Source: Paenibacillus sp. FSL H8-0332
Lineage (GTDB): Bacteria > Bacillota > Bacilli > Paenibacillales > Paenibacillaceae
DNA length: 64,000 nucleotides
Assembly (NCBI RefSeq): GCF_037963835.1
Contig: NZ_CP150145.1
Span: 558,001 to 622,000, forward strand
Direction: 5' to 3'
Below the pieces are notes generated by a model that worked only from the letters and a program-made list of their open reading frames with translations, did no database searches and was not told the DNA's origin. A program made the position numbers and the translations under genes. Shown here piece by piece: positions 47,926 through 56,448 of the stretch (position 1 is the first letter of the stretch; each line of letters begins with the position of its first letter).

Positions 47926-49542
47926 TTAGCTTGGGATATACATCCGGTTATAGTATTCATCCAGCATGCGCTTGGTGGCGAATTCGGTGCGGGTGGTCTC
48001 GATGCTGCGGTGCATCATCTGTACCCACTTGGCCTGATCCTCATAGAAGACCGGGAGGACGCGGTTCAGAAGGGTCTCGTACAGTGCATCGCTGTCATGC
48101 TGGTCAAGCACCGTAAAGTCGGTGGTCTCGAAGCCGTCTCCGATCTGCCAGCCGTTCTCGCCGTCGATGCAGGCCTCCGGCCACCAGCCGTCCAGGATGG
48201 AGCAGTTCAGGACGCCGTTCATGGCGGCCTTCATGCCTGAGGTTCCGCTTGCTTCCAGCGGTCTGCGCGGATTGTTCAGCCAGATGTCAGAGCCGCGGGT
48301 CAGCTGGGCTCCGATGGTCATGTCGTAGTTTTCCAGGAAGACTACGCTCTTCGGATATTTGCGCATCATGGCTACAAGGTTGCTGACGATCCGCTTGCCG
48401 TTGTCGTCGAGCGGATGCGCTTTGCCGGAGAATACAATCTGGATCTTGCCGCTCTCCAGGTACGGCTCAATAATGTCCGGCTGGGAGAAGATCAGGTCAC
48501 TGCGCTTGTAGGGAGCCGCCCGGCGGGAGAAGCCGATGAGCAGATGGTCCGCATTCAGGGCGATGCCGGAGCGTTCCTCAATGAAACCGATCAGCTCCTG
48601 CTTGATCTCCTTATGCACCGCCCACAGGTCGCCGCCCTCCTCAAAAGCACGGGTCATCCGCTCATCTACCCAGGTAGGGGTATGAATCGCATTGGTGATG
48701 CCGATGATCTCTGATCTGCCGGCGACTTCCTTCCACATTTTGTTCGCGGTATCGGCATGAAGCTGGGCAACCGCATTCGAGATCCGCGACAGCCGCAGGC
48801 CGGCAACGGTCATGTTGAAGGGTTCTCCGCCGATCCGCTCCATTTGTGCCTGTGTTAAGCCATTAAAGGCCCCCATGTATTCCAGCCGATCCAGCGGATG
48901 GGTCTCGTTTCCCTCCTTAATCGGTGTATGTGTAGTGAACACAACCTCTTCCCGTGTAGCCTTCCAGGCTTCTTCAAAGGTACTGCCGCCGCACATCTTC
49001 TCCCGGATCAGCTCGATCGCTGCGAGCGCCGCATGCCCCTCGTTGAAGTGATAGACATCGACCTTAATGCCCAGGGCGCGCATGGCTTTGACGCCGCCGA
49101 TGCCCAGAACGATCTCTTGGGCAATCCGCTCCTCCCCGAACCAGCCGTAGAGCTGGCCGGTAATCCAGGCATCACTGTTCTCCGGGATATCGGTGTCGAG
49201 CAAATAGAGCGGGCGGTTGCCGAAATGGTCTGTTTTCCACACTTTGCAGACCACATCGGTCTTTCTGACTTTTACCGTGACCTTGACGCCCGTATCTTCC
49301 AGGAAGTCGTACACATAGTTGTGGTAAGAGTCGTAGGGGTTGCCGTCCGCATCAATCTTCTGGTCCGTGTAGCCCTGCTTCCATTTGAGTCCGATGGGGA
49401 TGATGGGTGCCCCGATATCCTGCGCGCCCTTGATGTAATCTCCGGCCAGAATGCCCAGGCCTCCGGCGTACATTTTGAAATCGGAATGCAGTCCATACTC
49501 CATGCTGAAATAAGCTACTGACGGTAAGTGGTTCTCGCTCAC
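47926..49542 (-). CDS. Alpha-glucan phosphorylase (short GT35 type)
   Basis: 538-aa member of the alpha-glucan phosphorylase family (GT35), shorter than GlgP/MalP. VAYFSMEYGLHSDFKMYAGGLGILAGDYIK opens the catalytic domain; HFNEGHAALAAIELI and the PLP lysine region RPLEASGTSGMKAAMNGVLN (about residues 430-450) are present. It releases glucose-1-phosphate from glycogen or maltodextrin. The start is GTG at 49542 with AGGAGG 7 nt before. Two cre/LacI-like operators lie 60-110 nt upstream, so sugar control is likely. It is not next to other glycogen genes here. Confidence 0.9.
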   Translation of the reverse strand: MSENHLPSVAYFSMEYGLHSDFKMYAGGLGILAGDYIKGAQDIGAPIIPIGLKWKQGYTDQKIDADGNPYDSYHNYVYDFLEDTGVKVTVKVRKTDVVCKVWKTDHFGNRPLYLLDTDIPENSDAWITGQLYGWFGEERIAQEIVLGIGGVKAMRALGIKVDVYHFNEGHAALAAIELIREKMCGGSTFEEAWKATREEVVFTTHTPIKEGNETHPLDRLEYMGAFNGLTQAQMERIGGEPFNMTVAGLRLSRISNAVAQLHADTANKMWKEVAGRSEIIGITNAIHTPTWVDERMTRAFEEGGDLWAVHKEIKQELIGFIEERSGIALNADHLLIGFSRRAAPYKRSDLIFSQPDIIEPYLESGKIQIVFSGKAHPLDDNGKRIVSNLVAMMRKYPKSVVFLENYDMTIGAQLTRGSDIWLNNPRRPLEASGTSGMKAAMNGVLNCSILDGWWPEACIDGENGWQIGDGFETTDFTVLDQHDSDALYETLLNRVLPVFYEDQAKWVQMMHRSIETTRTEFATKRMLDEYYNRMYIPS

Positions 49543-49600
49543 GTGATAAGCCTCCTAAATGCGATTTAGATCATAACGAGTTACTGCAGGCTGTATCTAA

Positions 49601-49616
49601 GGTGCAAACGTTTGCT
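49601..49616. promoter_or_regulatory. LacI-family/cre-like operator 1
   Basis: Contains the perfect 12-bp palindrome GCAAACGTTTGC (49604-49615), centred on CG, upstream of the glucan phosphorylase gene. It resembles LacI/GalR-family operators and the cre consensus. Confidence 0.65.
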
Positions 49617-49636
49617 CCATGAGGCAGGACGGGCTC

Positions 49637-49650
49637 TGGAAGCGATTGCA
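49637..49650. promoter_or_regulatory. cre-like operator 2
   Basis: TGGAAGCGATTGCA fits 12 of 14 positions of the cre consensus TGWAANCGNTNWCA. Its centre is 34 bp from the first operator, so the two could be bound together. Confidence 0.6.
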
Positions 49651-49845
49651 CCATCATTCTAGCATATTTATCCTTAAAAAGCACAGCGGAGTTTCGGTGA
49701 CAACTGGCGGCATGCGGACCCGATAAATAAAATTTGATAAACCTGCCGGAAGGCCATAAGATAAGGGGAGAATAATTGTACATGGTTCATCTAAATCATA
49801 AGCTAAACCATAAATAAACAATAAACCAAGTGGTGGTGTAAAGGA

Positions 49846-50784
49846 TTGAGTATAGTCGTAATTGGAAGTCTGAATATGGATATGGTAGTGCGGGCAGAGC
49901 GCGCGCCGGAGGCCGGTGAGACCCTGTTCGGTCAGGGGTTCGCTCTGTCTCCGGGCGGAAAAGGGGCGAACCAGGCTGTCGCTGCGGCCCGGCTTGGTGC
50001 GGATGTTACGATGATCGGCAGAGTGGGCAAGGATGCTTTTGGCAGCGGGCTGCTGGAGATTATGGAGCAGGAGCAGGTTCATACCGCGTATATCTCGCAG
50101 AGTGAATCCCAGGCTACAGGGGTTGCTTCCATTGTAGTGGACGGGGCCGGGGAGAACCGGATCATCGTAGTGCCTGGTGCGAATGTGGAGATGAAGCCGG
50201 AGGATATTGAAGCGCTTGTGACAGTGATCAGCGGGGCCGGGATCGTGGTGATGCAGCTGGAGACGGATCTGGCGATGTGCGAGTCTGCGGCAGTTATGGC
50301 GTTCCGGCATGGGATTCCGGTGATTCTTAATCCGGCTCCGGCCCAGCTGCTGAGTGATAAGCTGCTGCACCATGTCACCTACCTGACTCCGAATGAGACA
50401 GAGGCGGGCATTCTGGCCGGTATCTCTGTGGAGAGTGTGGAGGATGCAGAGCGTGCGGCTCGGATCATGCTGCAAAAAGGAGTCCAGCACATGATTGTAA
50501 CGCTGGGCTCCAAAGGGGCATTAATCGTGGATGCTGCCGGAAGCCGGCATGTCCAGGGGTTCCCGGTGCAGGCGGTAGATACGGTGGCAGCCGGTGATTC
50601 CTTCAACGGGGCGCTGGCCTGGCAGCTGACCTGCGGCAGGACGCTGGAGGAAGCGGTCCGCTTCGCCAATGCTGTCGGTGCACTGTCGGTTGGCAAGACC
50701 GGTGCGATTGCTTCTCTGCCCAGACTGGAAGAGGTAGAGCAGTTCCTGCGGACAGCTGCTAATGCGGAGTCTCATGAGCAGTAG
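49846..50784 (+). CDS. rbsK: Ribokinase
   Basis: 312-aa PfkB-family kinase that makes ribose-5-phosphate from ribose and ATP. N-terminal signature IGSLNMDMVVRAERAPEAGE, PGGKGANQAVAAARLGA, and the C-terminal signature DTVAAGDSFNGALA with the catalytic Asp in AAGDSF. Length fits ribokinase. The start is TTG with GGTGGTG and AAAGG before it. No ribose ABC genes adjoin, so it is a stand-alone gene. A copy of the structured repeat follows 41 nt after the stop. Confidence 0.9.
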   Translation: MSIVVIGSLNMDMVVRAERAPEAGETLFGQGFALSPGGKGANQAVAAARLGADVTMIGRVGKDAFGSGLLEIMEQEQVHTAYISQSESQATGVASIVVDGAGENRIIVVPGANVEMKPEDIEALVTVISGAGIVVMQLETDLAMCESAAVMAFRHGIPVILNPAPAQLLSDKLLHHVTYLTPNETEAGILAGISVESVEDAERAARIMLQKGVQHMIVTLGSKGALIVDAAGSRHVQGFPVQAVDTVAAGDSFNGALAWQLTCGRTLEEAVRFANAVGALSVGKTGAIASLPRLEEVEQFLRTAANAESHEQ

Positions 50785-50825
50785 ATGCCTGTAGATTCCG
50801 TATGTGTGATAGAGGAAGCAGATGC

Positions 50826-51042
50826 TATATAAGACGCACTAAAGAAATTAACGAAAAGCAAAAAGAAGCGGAGGGGAAATTTGGAACTGTAGGAGCGGTA
50901 GCGTCCGCCTTTGTCAACGGATTTCATCCGTGAATAGCGGGAAAAAATCAAAGAAATCTGTTGACAACAGCGGCCGGAAGTCCAAATGTTCACCGCAGCG
51001 ACGACCAAGCTTCGAGTTCAAACCTTAAGTGCGTTTTATATA
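50826..51042 (+). repeat. Structured dispersed repeat, copy A
   Basis: 217-nt element bounded by near-perfect 19-bp inverted ends (left TATATAAGACGCACTAAAG, right end the complement at 17 of 19). Inner stems: AAATTTGGA / TCCAAAT, and TTGTCAACGGATTT / AAATCTGTTGACAA, plus small hairpins GCGG-CCGC and CGGA-TCCG. A second copy in the opposite direction lies at 28760-28924. It fills the 326-nt gap between rbsK and aroD. Confidence 0.85.
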
Positions 51043-51110
51043 ATAGACAAATTAAGCGGGGAGCGTCAGAGGAAGCTCTGAGACTCCGGGTCCGCTAAGG
51101 AGCTGACAGG

Positions 51111-51875
51111 ATGAGCGGTACAGTAACCGTCAAGAATATAACCCTCGGAGAAGGGATGCCCAAAATCTGTGTTCCGCTGGTCGGAACGACGCGGACGGAA
51201 CTGCGTGAAGAAGCTGAGGCGCTGATCGCACTGGCGCCGGATGTAGTGGAGTGGCGCAGTGATTTCTTCACGGAGGTGGAAGATATTAATGCCGTAACCC
51301 AGGTGCTGGAGGACATCCAGCGCGTGCTGCCGGAGATTCCGCTGATCTTCACCTTCCGCAGCGCCCGGGAAGGCGGCGAGAAGGAAATCTCCTCAGCATA
51401 TTACTTCCGGCTGATCCAGGCGGCGGTAGAGAGCGGGCTGGTGGATATGGTGGATGTGGAGCTGTTCCAAGAGGAAGCGGAGGTCCGCAGACTGATTGCA
51501 GCAGCGCATGGACAGGCGGTGTTCGTGATTCTCTCGAATCATGACTTCGACGGGACGCCGTCCGAGGATGAGATTGTCTCCCGGCTGCGCCGGGCGCAGG
51601 AGCTGGGCGGCGATCTGCCGAAGATTGCCGTAATGCCGCAAGGTCCAGCCGATGTGCTGACCCTGCTGGCGGCAACGAACCGGATGCAGGAGCAGTATGC
51701 AGACCGTCCGATCATTACGATGTCGATGGCCGGGGAGGGCGTGATCAGCCGGCTGGCCGGAGAGATCTTCGGCTCGGCGCTGACCTTCGGTGCGGCGCAT
51801 AAGCCTTCGGCACCGGGGCAGGTGGCGGTTGCCGACCTGCGCCGGGTGCTTACGCTGCTGCACCGCAGCTTGTAG
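51111..51875 (+). CDS. aroD: 3-dehydroquinate dehydratase, type I
   Basis: 254-aa class I enzyme of the shikimate pathway (3-dehydroquinate to 3-dehydroshikimate). Catalytic His in VILSNHDFDGTPS (about residue 143), Schiff-base Lys in LPKIAVMPQ (about 170), and the C-terminal loop MSMAGEGVISRLAGEIFGSALTF. Substrate-binding EWRSDFF is near residue 47. The start ATG has AGGAGC upstream. It stands alone without other aro genes; a hairpin terminator follows. Confidence 0.95.
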   Translation: MSGTVTVKNITLGEGMPKICVPLVGTTRTELREEAEALIALAPDVVEWRSDFFTEVEDINAVTQVLEDIQRVLPEIPLIFTFRSAREGGEKEISSAYYFRLIQAAVESGLVDMVDVELFQEEAEVRRLIAAAHGQAVFVILSNHDFDGTPSEDEIVSRLRRAQELGGDLPKIAVMPQGPADVLTLLAATNRMQEQYADRPIITMSMAGEGVISRLAGEIFGSALTFGAAHKPSAPGQVAVADLRRVLTLLHRSL

Positions 51876-51914
51876 CGGCTGCCGGTTCAGACGCAGCAGG
51901 AATGGGGATGGACA

Positions 51915-51955
51915 GGGGTGTTTCCGGCCGGTATTACGGTGGAAGCACCCTTTTG
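51915..51955 (+). terminator. Intrinsic terminator after aroD
   Basis: GGGGTGTTTCC pairs with GGAAGCACCC, followed by TTTT. Confidence 0.75.
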
Positions 51956-52051
51956 CATATAGAGGGAGATAGTAAATAGCGGGCGGAGTTTGAAACTGTA
52001 GCTGCCCATGCCCTACAATGGAGGCAACCAAGTAGAAGGGGCGGAGCGCCG

Positions 52052-52744
52052 ATGACAGAATTGATCCTGGTTGTGGAGGATGAGGTGAGAATTGCCCGTC
52101 TGCTGCAGATTGAGCTGGAATGCGAGGGATACCGTGTGTGTATTGCCGGCAGCGGCCATCAGGGGCTTGAGATGTACCAGGAGCAGCAGCCGGATCTGTT
52201 ATTGCTGGATGTGATGCTGCCTGGATTCAGCGGCATAGAGCTGCTGCGGCGAATCCGGGCGGGCGATCCCGATACGCCGGTTCTGCTGCTTACAGCCAAG
52301 AGCTCAGTAGAGGATAAAGTGTCGGGCCTGGACCTTGGGGCCAATGATTATATTACGAAGCCGTTTCAAATTGAGGAGCTGCTGGCGCGTGTCCGTGCTG
52401 CGCTGCGGCTGGCCTCGGGGCGGAGGAAAGAGGAAGCCGTCAACCTGCTGATGGCAGATGATCTGGAGCTGAACGAAGTTACGCGGGAGGTGAAGCGGGC
52501 AGGCCGGAGCATCGAGCTGACTCCCCGGGAGTTCGACCTGCTGGTCTACCTGCTGAAGAATAAGCGTCAGGTGCTGAACAGGGAACAGATCATGGCCGCC
52601 GTCTGGGGGTACGATTATTACGGTGATACGAATATTGTGGATGTCTATATCCGCTATGTCCGCAAAAAAATTACGCTGGACCCCCAGCCTGAATTGATTC
52701 ATACCGTGCGGGGCGTTGGTTATGTGTTGAAGGATACCCCATGA
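52052..52744 (+). CDS. OmpR-family response regulator
   Basis: 230-aa regulator: receiver domain with acidic pocket ED at 9-10, phospho-acceptor Asp53 (LLLLDVMLPG), Thr/Lys in LLTAKSS and ITKPF; C-terminal winged helix (LTPREFDLLVYLLKN ... RYVRKKI). Overlaps the sensor kinase gene by 4 nt. The gene set regulator-kinase-PepSY is like ykoGHI of Bacillus subtilis. It probably controls the PepSY genes downstream. Confidence 0.94.
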   Translation: MTELILVVEDEVRIARLLQIELECEGYRVCIAGSGHQGLEMYQEQQPDLLLLDVMLPGFSGIELLRRIRAGDPDTPVLLLTAKSSVEDKVSGLDLGANDYITKPFQIEELLARVRAALRLASGRRKEEAVNLLMADDLELNEVTREVKRAGRSIELTPREFDLLVYLLKNKRQVLNREQIMAAVWGYDYYGDTNIVDVYIRYVRKKITLDPQPELIHTVRGVGYVLKDTP

Positions 52745-54108
52745 AGCTGCGGAGCACCATTCATCTGTATTCCAGCGTGCTGTTCGCCGTGCTGCTTATC
52801 CTCATGAATCTGTTCATCTACGCCGTATTCAGCCGGATGTCACTAGACAGCCAGCTCGGGCAGGCGTCTGCCGAGACGGCCAGAATCGCTGCCGCGATGA
52901 GAAAAGCCGGAGCTGGGGTAACGGCACCGGAGCTGCTCCGGGCTTATGTGCCGGTGGAGGGAATGCTGCGGCTGCTCGCTGCGGATGGTAGCGGATCGGC
53001 GCCGGTTACCTCAGCCTCCGGGCAGGAGATCAGCCGTATGAAGCCGGTCTACCATTCCGGGAAGGAGGCGGAACGGGTCCGGGTGGACGGACGCTTGTAT
53101 GCGTTCGTGAGCATTCCGGTCATCTGGACGGACGGGAACGTCCTGAATCTCCAGATGACCAAAAGCCTGGAGAGCACGATGGATACGTTGCGGGTCCTGC
53201 GGCTGGTCCTGGCCGGGGCTACGCTTGCGGCGCTGCTTCCGCTGCTGCTCTCCAGCCGTCTGTTGTCGGGCCTGATTATGCGGCCCATCGTCCAAATGAC
53301 GGCGACCATGCGGGAGATTCAGCGCAGCGGGAAATTCCGCAGGCTTCCGCTGGAAGCACACTCGAAGGATGAGCTTGTGGAGATGGGGCATACCTTCAAC
53401 GAAATGATTGGCCTCTTGGAGAGCAATTATGTGAAGCAGGAGAAATTCGTGTCGGATGCCTCCCATGAGCTGCGCACACCGCTGACGGTTATTGAGAGCT
53501 ATGCCAGTCTGCTGAAGCGCAGAGGGCGGGATCACCCGGAGCTGTTCGATGAATCGGTTGAGGCCATACATTCCGAAGCTGTGCGGATGAAGGAAATGAC
53601 GGAGCAGCTGCTGCTGCTGGCAAAGCACCCGGAGCAGTGGGATCTGGAGCTAAAGGTGATGGATCTGGAGGCGCTGGCCCGTTCTTCGGCGAAGGCTTTT
53701 TATAATGCGTACGGGAGAGAGGTCACGATTCAGGTCAAGGGGCCGGTCGAAGGCTACAGCGATGAAGCGAAGCTCCGGCAGCTGCTGTTCATCTTCCTGG
53801 ACAACGCCCGCAAATACAGCGATGAGCAGATAACCGTGCGTATTGAGGCTTCCGGGCAGGAACGGATGATTGTGATTACCGACCGCGGCATTGGAATTCC
53901 GCCGGAGGAGCTGCCGAAAATATTCGACCGTTTCTATAGAGTGGATGAGGCGAGAACCCGTGAGAACGGAGGGGCAGGCCTGGGGTTGTCGCTTGCCGCA
54001 GAGATCGCGGGGGCGATCGGAGCGGAGTTGTCCATGGATAGTACGGTAGGCCTGGGAACCTCGGTGACGATCCGTATGGCTGCGGACCGCAGGGGAGGTG
54101 GACAATGA
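52741..54108 (+). CDS. Sensor histidine kinase (HAMP-HisKA)
   Basis: 455-aa membrane kinase: helix 1 (residues 13-31), extracytoplasmic domain of about 110 residues, helix 2 (about 145-170), HAMP, HisKA with phospho-acceptor His in VSDASHELRTPLTVIESYA, and HATPase with FLDNARKYS (N box), DRGIGIPPEELPKIFDRFYR (G1) and GGAGLGLSLAAEI (G2). It overlaps the regulator and the PepSY gene by 4 nt each. The signal is unknown. Confidence 0.94.
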   Translation: MKLRSTIHLYSSVLFAVLLILMNLFIYAVFSRMSLDSQLGQASAETARIAAAMRKAGAGVTAPELLRAYVPVEGMLRLLAADGSGSAPVTSASGQEISRMKPVYHSGKEAERVRVDGRLYAFVSIPVIWTDGNVLNLQMTKSLESTMDTLRVLRLVLAGATLAALLPLLLSSRLLSGLIMRPIVQMTATMREIQRSGKFRRLPLEAHSKDELVEMGHTFNEMIGLLESNYVKQEKFVSDASHELRTPLTVIESYASLLKRRGRDHPELFDESVEAIHSEAVRMKEMTEQLLLLAKHPEQWDLELKVMDLEALARSSAKAFYNAYGREVTIQVKGPVEGYSDEAKLRQLLFIFLDNARKYSDEQITVRIEASGQERMIVITDRGIGIPPEELPKIFDRFYRVDEARTRENGGAGLGLSLAAEIAGAIGAELSMDSTVGLGTSVTIRMAADRRGGGQ

Positions 54109-54707
54109 ACCAGCATCCAAGGAACAAGAGCAAAATGTCTAAGGCAGTCATAGGTATGGTTGTCTTCCTGCTGCTGGCTTGGGTTGCCTTCCGGATATTC
54201 GGGAAGGATTCGGAGCCGCTGTTATCCAGAGATCAGGCTACGCTGGCTGTGCTGAGTGAATATGCCGGTAAGGTAGACAGTCTGAAGCTGCAAGCCGGAG
54301 CTTATATAGCGGTGCTTCAGACGGAGCAAGGACGGTATGAGCTGAAGCTGGACGGAGTTACTGGCGAGATTCTCTCCATCGTGCTGCTGAAGCGCACGGA
54401 CGAACCGGCGGTGCAGCCTACGTCTGCCGCTACTCCGGTTCCATCTGGCGGAGCTGACGCTACCCCGTCACCAGCACCTACCCCGTCAGCGCAGAGCGTA
54501 GTCTCCAAAGCGGAGGCTGTCAGACTGGCTCTGCTTGAGGTACCGGGGGAGCTGGACGATGTGGATACGGGAATCGATGCGGCGGGCGCTTTTTATCTGG
54601 TGGAGATTCATACTTCAGACGGGCGGGAGGCCGTAGTTCAGGTCAACGCAATCTCGGGACATATTATGTCTGTGACCTGGGAAGAGCCGGATAGGGAGGA
54701 TTCCTAG
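54105..54707 (+). CDS. Membrane-anchored PepSY-domain protein 1
   Basis: 200-aa protein with an N-terminal membrane anchor (VIGMVVFLLLAWVAFRIFG, residues 11-30) and two PepSY-like units: one ending LKLDGVTGEILSIVLL, the other VSKAEAVRLALLEVPGELDDVDTG ... VQVNAISGHIMSV, separated by a Pro/Ala/Ser-rich linker. PepSY units are thought to bind or inhibit peptidases or to sense the envelope. It is coupled to the kinase gene by a 4-nt overlap, so it may be an accessory part of the sensor. Confidence 0.83.
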   Translation: MNQHPRNKSKMSKAVIGMVVFLLLAWVAFRIFGKDSEPLLSRDQATLAVLSEYAGKVDSLKLQAGAYIAVLQTEQGRYELKLDGVTGEILSIVLLKRTDEPAVQPTSAATPVPSGGADATPSPAPTPSAQSVVSKAEAVRLALLEVPGELDDVDTGIDAAGAFYLVEIHTSDGREAVVQVNAISGHIMSVTWEEPDREDS

Positions 54708-54823
54708 TGTTCTATTTATTTGTTTTCTCAGCGAATTCTAATGTTGCTCCCGCTGTTCTCTCAGATTGTAGCGTTATAGTTACTACATGAAGCAGCGAAG
54801 AATGAACTTAGGAGGCGTTAACA

Positions 54824-55384
54824 TTGAAGACCAAGATATGGAGTAGTATCACGGCGGCAGCACTTATTCTCGGAGGCGCTTATGGTATAGGCGAGCTGAA
54901 GGGCAGTACGGCAGAAGCAGCCGCAGCAGTGAAGAGTCAGAGTACAACATTGATCAGTGTAAGCAAAGCTGAGCAGATTGCCTTGAAGGCAGCACCGGGA
55001 CAGGTGGAGAGCGTCGATCTGGAGAAGAAGGCCAGCGGCACGTATTACGATATCGAAATCCAGCAGACCAAGCAGGAGATAGATGTCCGGGTAGATGCGT
55101 ATTCGGGAAAAGTAATCAGCGTGCGCAAGGATGTAGACGATGATGGTTCTTACACGGCAGCTCCGGCTTCAGGCGGGAAGTTGATTACCGCAGGCAAGGC
55201 GGCTGAGGTGGCTCAAACTGCTGTGAAGGGGACGGTCACCGAGATTGATCTGGACCGGGACCATGGAGGCGCTGTCTATGAGGTTGAAATCAGGAACGGG
55301 CAGGTCAAGACAGAAGTAGGTGTCGATGCGTATACTGCCAAGGTTGTGTACACCGATACGGATTCTGACGAGGATGATGATTGA
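54824..55384 (+). CDS. Secreted PepSY-domain protein 2 (YkoI-like)
   Basis: 186-aa exported protein. Signal peptide MKTKIWSSITAAALILGGAY with probable cleavage after STAEAAA, then two PepSY units: VSKAEQIALKAAPGQVESVDL ... VRVDAYSGKVISV and ITAGKAAEVAQTAVKGTVTEIDLD ... VGVDAYTAKVVYT; the end is acidic (TDSDEDDD). The start is TTG, 8 nt after AGGAGG. It lies 116 nt behind the first PepSY gene, possibly with a promoter of its own. Likely target of the two-component system. A terminator follows. Confidence 0.85.
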   Translation: MKTKIWSSITAAALILGGAYGIGELKGSTAEAAAAVKSQSTTLISVSKAEQIALKAAPGQVESVDLEKKASGTYYDIEIQQTKQEIDVRVDAYSGKVISVRKDVDDDGSYTAAPASGGKLITAGKAAEVAQTAVKGTVTEIDLDRDHGGAVYEVEIRNGQVKTEVGVDAYTAKVVYTDTDSDEDDD

Positions 55385-55390
55385 TATGTA

Positions 55391-55426
55391 AAAGAGAGGC
55401 AGCCGGATGAACGGCTGCCTCTTTGC
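55391..55426. terminator. Bidirectional terminator
   Basis: AAAGAGAGGCAGCCG-gatgaa-CGGCTGCCTCTTT, between the PepSY gene (+) and the MerR gene (-). Confidence 0.9.
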
Positions 55427-55439
55427 TAAACTATTACGT

Positions 55440-56204
55440 CTACTGCTTCGCTCCCGTATACACGTGGACAGCATCCCGCAGGAACGCGGCCATGCCCGGG
55501 CGGCGCTGGTCGTAATAAGCGGTGAAGCGCTCATCATCGACATACATCTGGGCTACGCCTGCATGGGCTTCCTTGGTGTAAGTATCCCAGTAGAAGCTTA
55601 GCCACTGGCGGTGCAGGTCAGCGGCCTTCTGCGCCAGCTCGCTTGCCGAATCGCCTTCCTCCATCGCCTGCTCCAGTGACGCGAACATGTCGGCCTCCAG
55701 CTGCTGAAGCGCAGCGTATTGCTCCTCCGTCATATGGCTCAGCTTGCGGTTCGACTGCTCCACGGCTTCTCCGCCGTATTTCTCCCGGATCTCCTGGCCG
55801 TACTTCTGCTCGTTATCGTCAATCAGCTTCTGCTTGAAGCCTGCGAATTTCTCCTGATTGCTCATTGGACTTCTCCCTTCTGTGTGTGCAATGGTCTGCT
55901 CAACGTTCGCGATGAGCCGGTCCAACTGCTGTCTCCGCTGAAGCAGCTGGTCATGGTGCTCACGCAGGGCGCGGGCGTCGTCGAAGGAGGGTGAATGGAC
56001 AATGTCTCTGATCGCCGCAAGGCTGAGGCCCAGCTCCCGGTAGAACAGAATCTGCTGCAACAGGTCTACCTCGGCCTGGCCGTAGATCCGGTATCCCGAG
56101 GAGCTGATTCTGGCCGGCTTCAGAATACCGAATTCATCGTAATACCGCAGGGTCCGTGCACTGATCCCCGCAAGTGTCCCCAGCTTCTGCACCGTATATT
56201 CCAT
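55440..56204 (-). CDS. TipA-like MerR-family regulator
   Basis: 254-aa regulator: MerR winged HTH (YTVQKLGTLAGISARTLRYYDEFGIL, residues 3-30), coiled coil (about 75-115; DQLLQRRQQLDRLIANVEQTI), and a TipAS antibiotic-recognition domain in the C-terminal half (EEQYAALQQLEADMF ... YVDDERFTAYYDQRRPGMAAFLRDAVHVY). It probably senses thiopeptide-like or other drugs and controls its own promoter. The ATG at 56204 is used; a TTG at 56222 is possible. A MerR-type operator lies upstream at 56305. Confidence 0.9.
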   Translation of the reverse strand: MEYTVQKLGTLAGISARTLRYYDEFGILKPARISSSGYRIYGQAEVDLLQQILFYRELGLSLAAIRDIVHSPSFDDARALREHHDQLLQRRQQLDRLIANVEQTIAHTEGRSPMSNQEKFAGFKQKLIDDNEQKYGQEIREKYGGEAVEQSNRKLSHMTEEQYAALQQLEADMFASLEQAMEEGDSASELAQKAADLHRQWLSFYWDTYTKEAHAGVAQMYVDDERFTAYYDQRRPGMAAFLRDAVHVYTGAKQ

Positions 56205-56270
56205 GGTCCTATCTGCCTCCAATCTGTCTTGGCGTATACAGCAGAGAACGGGTTCAAGGCGTTCCCGCCG

Positions 56271-56288
56271 TGTAAGCGGCCGCTTACA
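56271..56288. repeat. 18-bp perfect palindrome in MerR leader
   Basis: TGTAAGCGGCCGCTTACA, a perfect palindrome between the promoter and start codon of the MerR gene. Could be a second operator or an RNA hairpin. Confidence 0.6.
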
Positions 56289-56294
56289 GATCTA

Positions 56295-56325
56295 ACTGTA
56301 TACTTTGACGTAACGGCAAGGTCAA
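56295..56325 (-). promoter_or_regulatory. MerR-type promoter/operator
   Basis: On the minus strand TTGACC (56325-56320) is followed after 19 nt by TACAGT (56300-56295); the long spacer contains the dyad TTGAC-N11-GTCAA (56305-56325). This is the usual MerR-activated design (-35/-10 spacing of 19). Confidence 0.65.
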
Positions 56326-56383
56326 CTCTTAATTTGTAGAATAACCAGACAGCGGGGCGGGTAACCGGAGTGGACTGACAACA

Positions 56384-56434
56384 GCAAACAGCGGCGACCG
56401 CCCGGGCTATGCCTTGGGAGATTGCCGCTGTTGC
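56384..56434 (-). terminator. Possible terminator after exonuclease gene
   Basis: ACAGCGGC / GCCGCTGT stem around a GC-rich loop; T-run poor (TTTGCTGTT). Confidence 0.35.
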
Positions 56435-56448
56435 GCGGGCATATGGGT

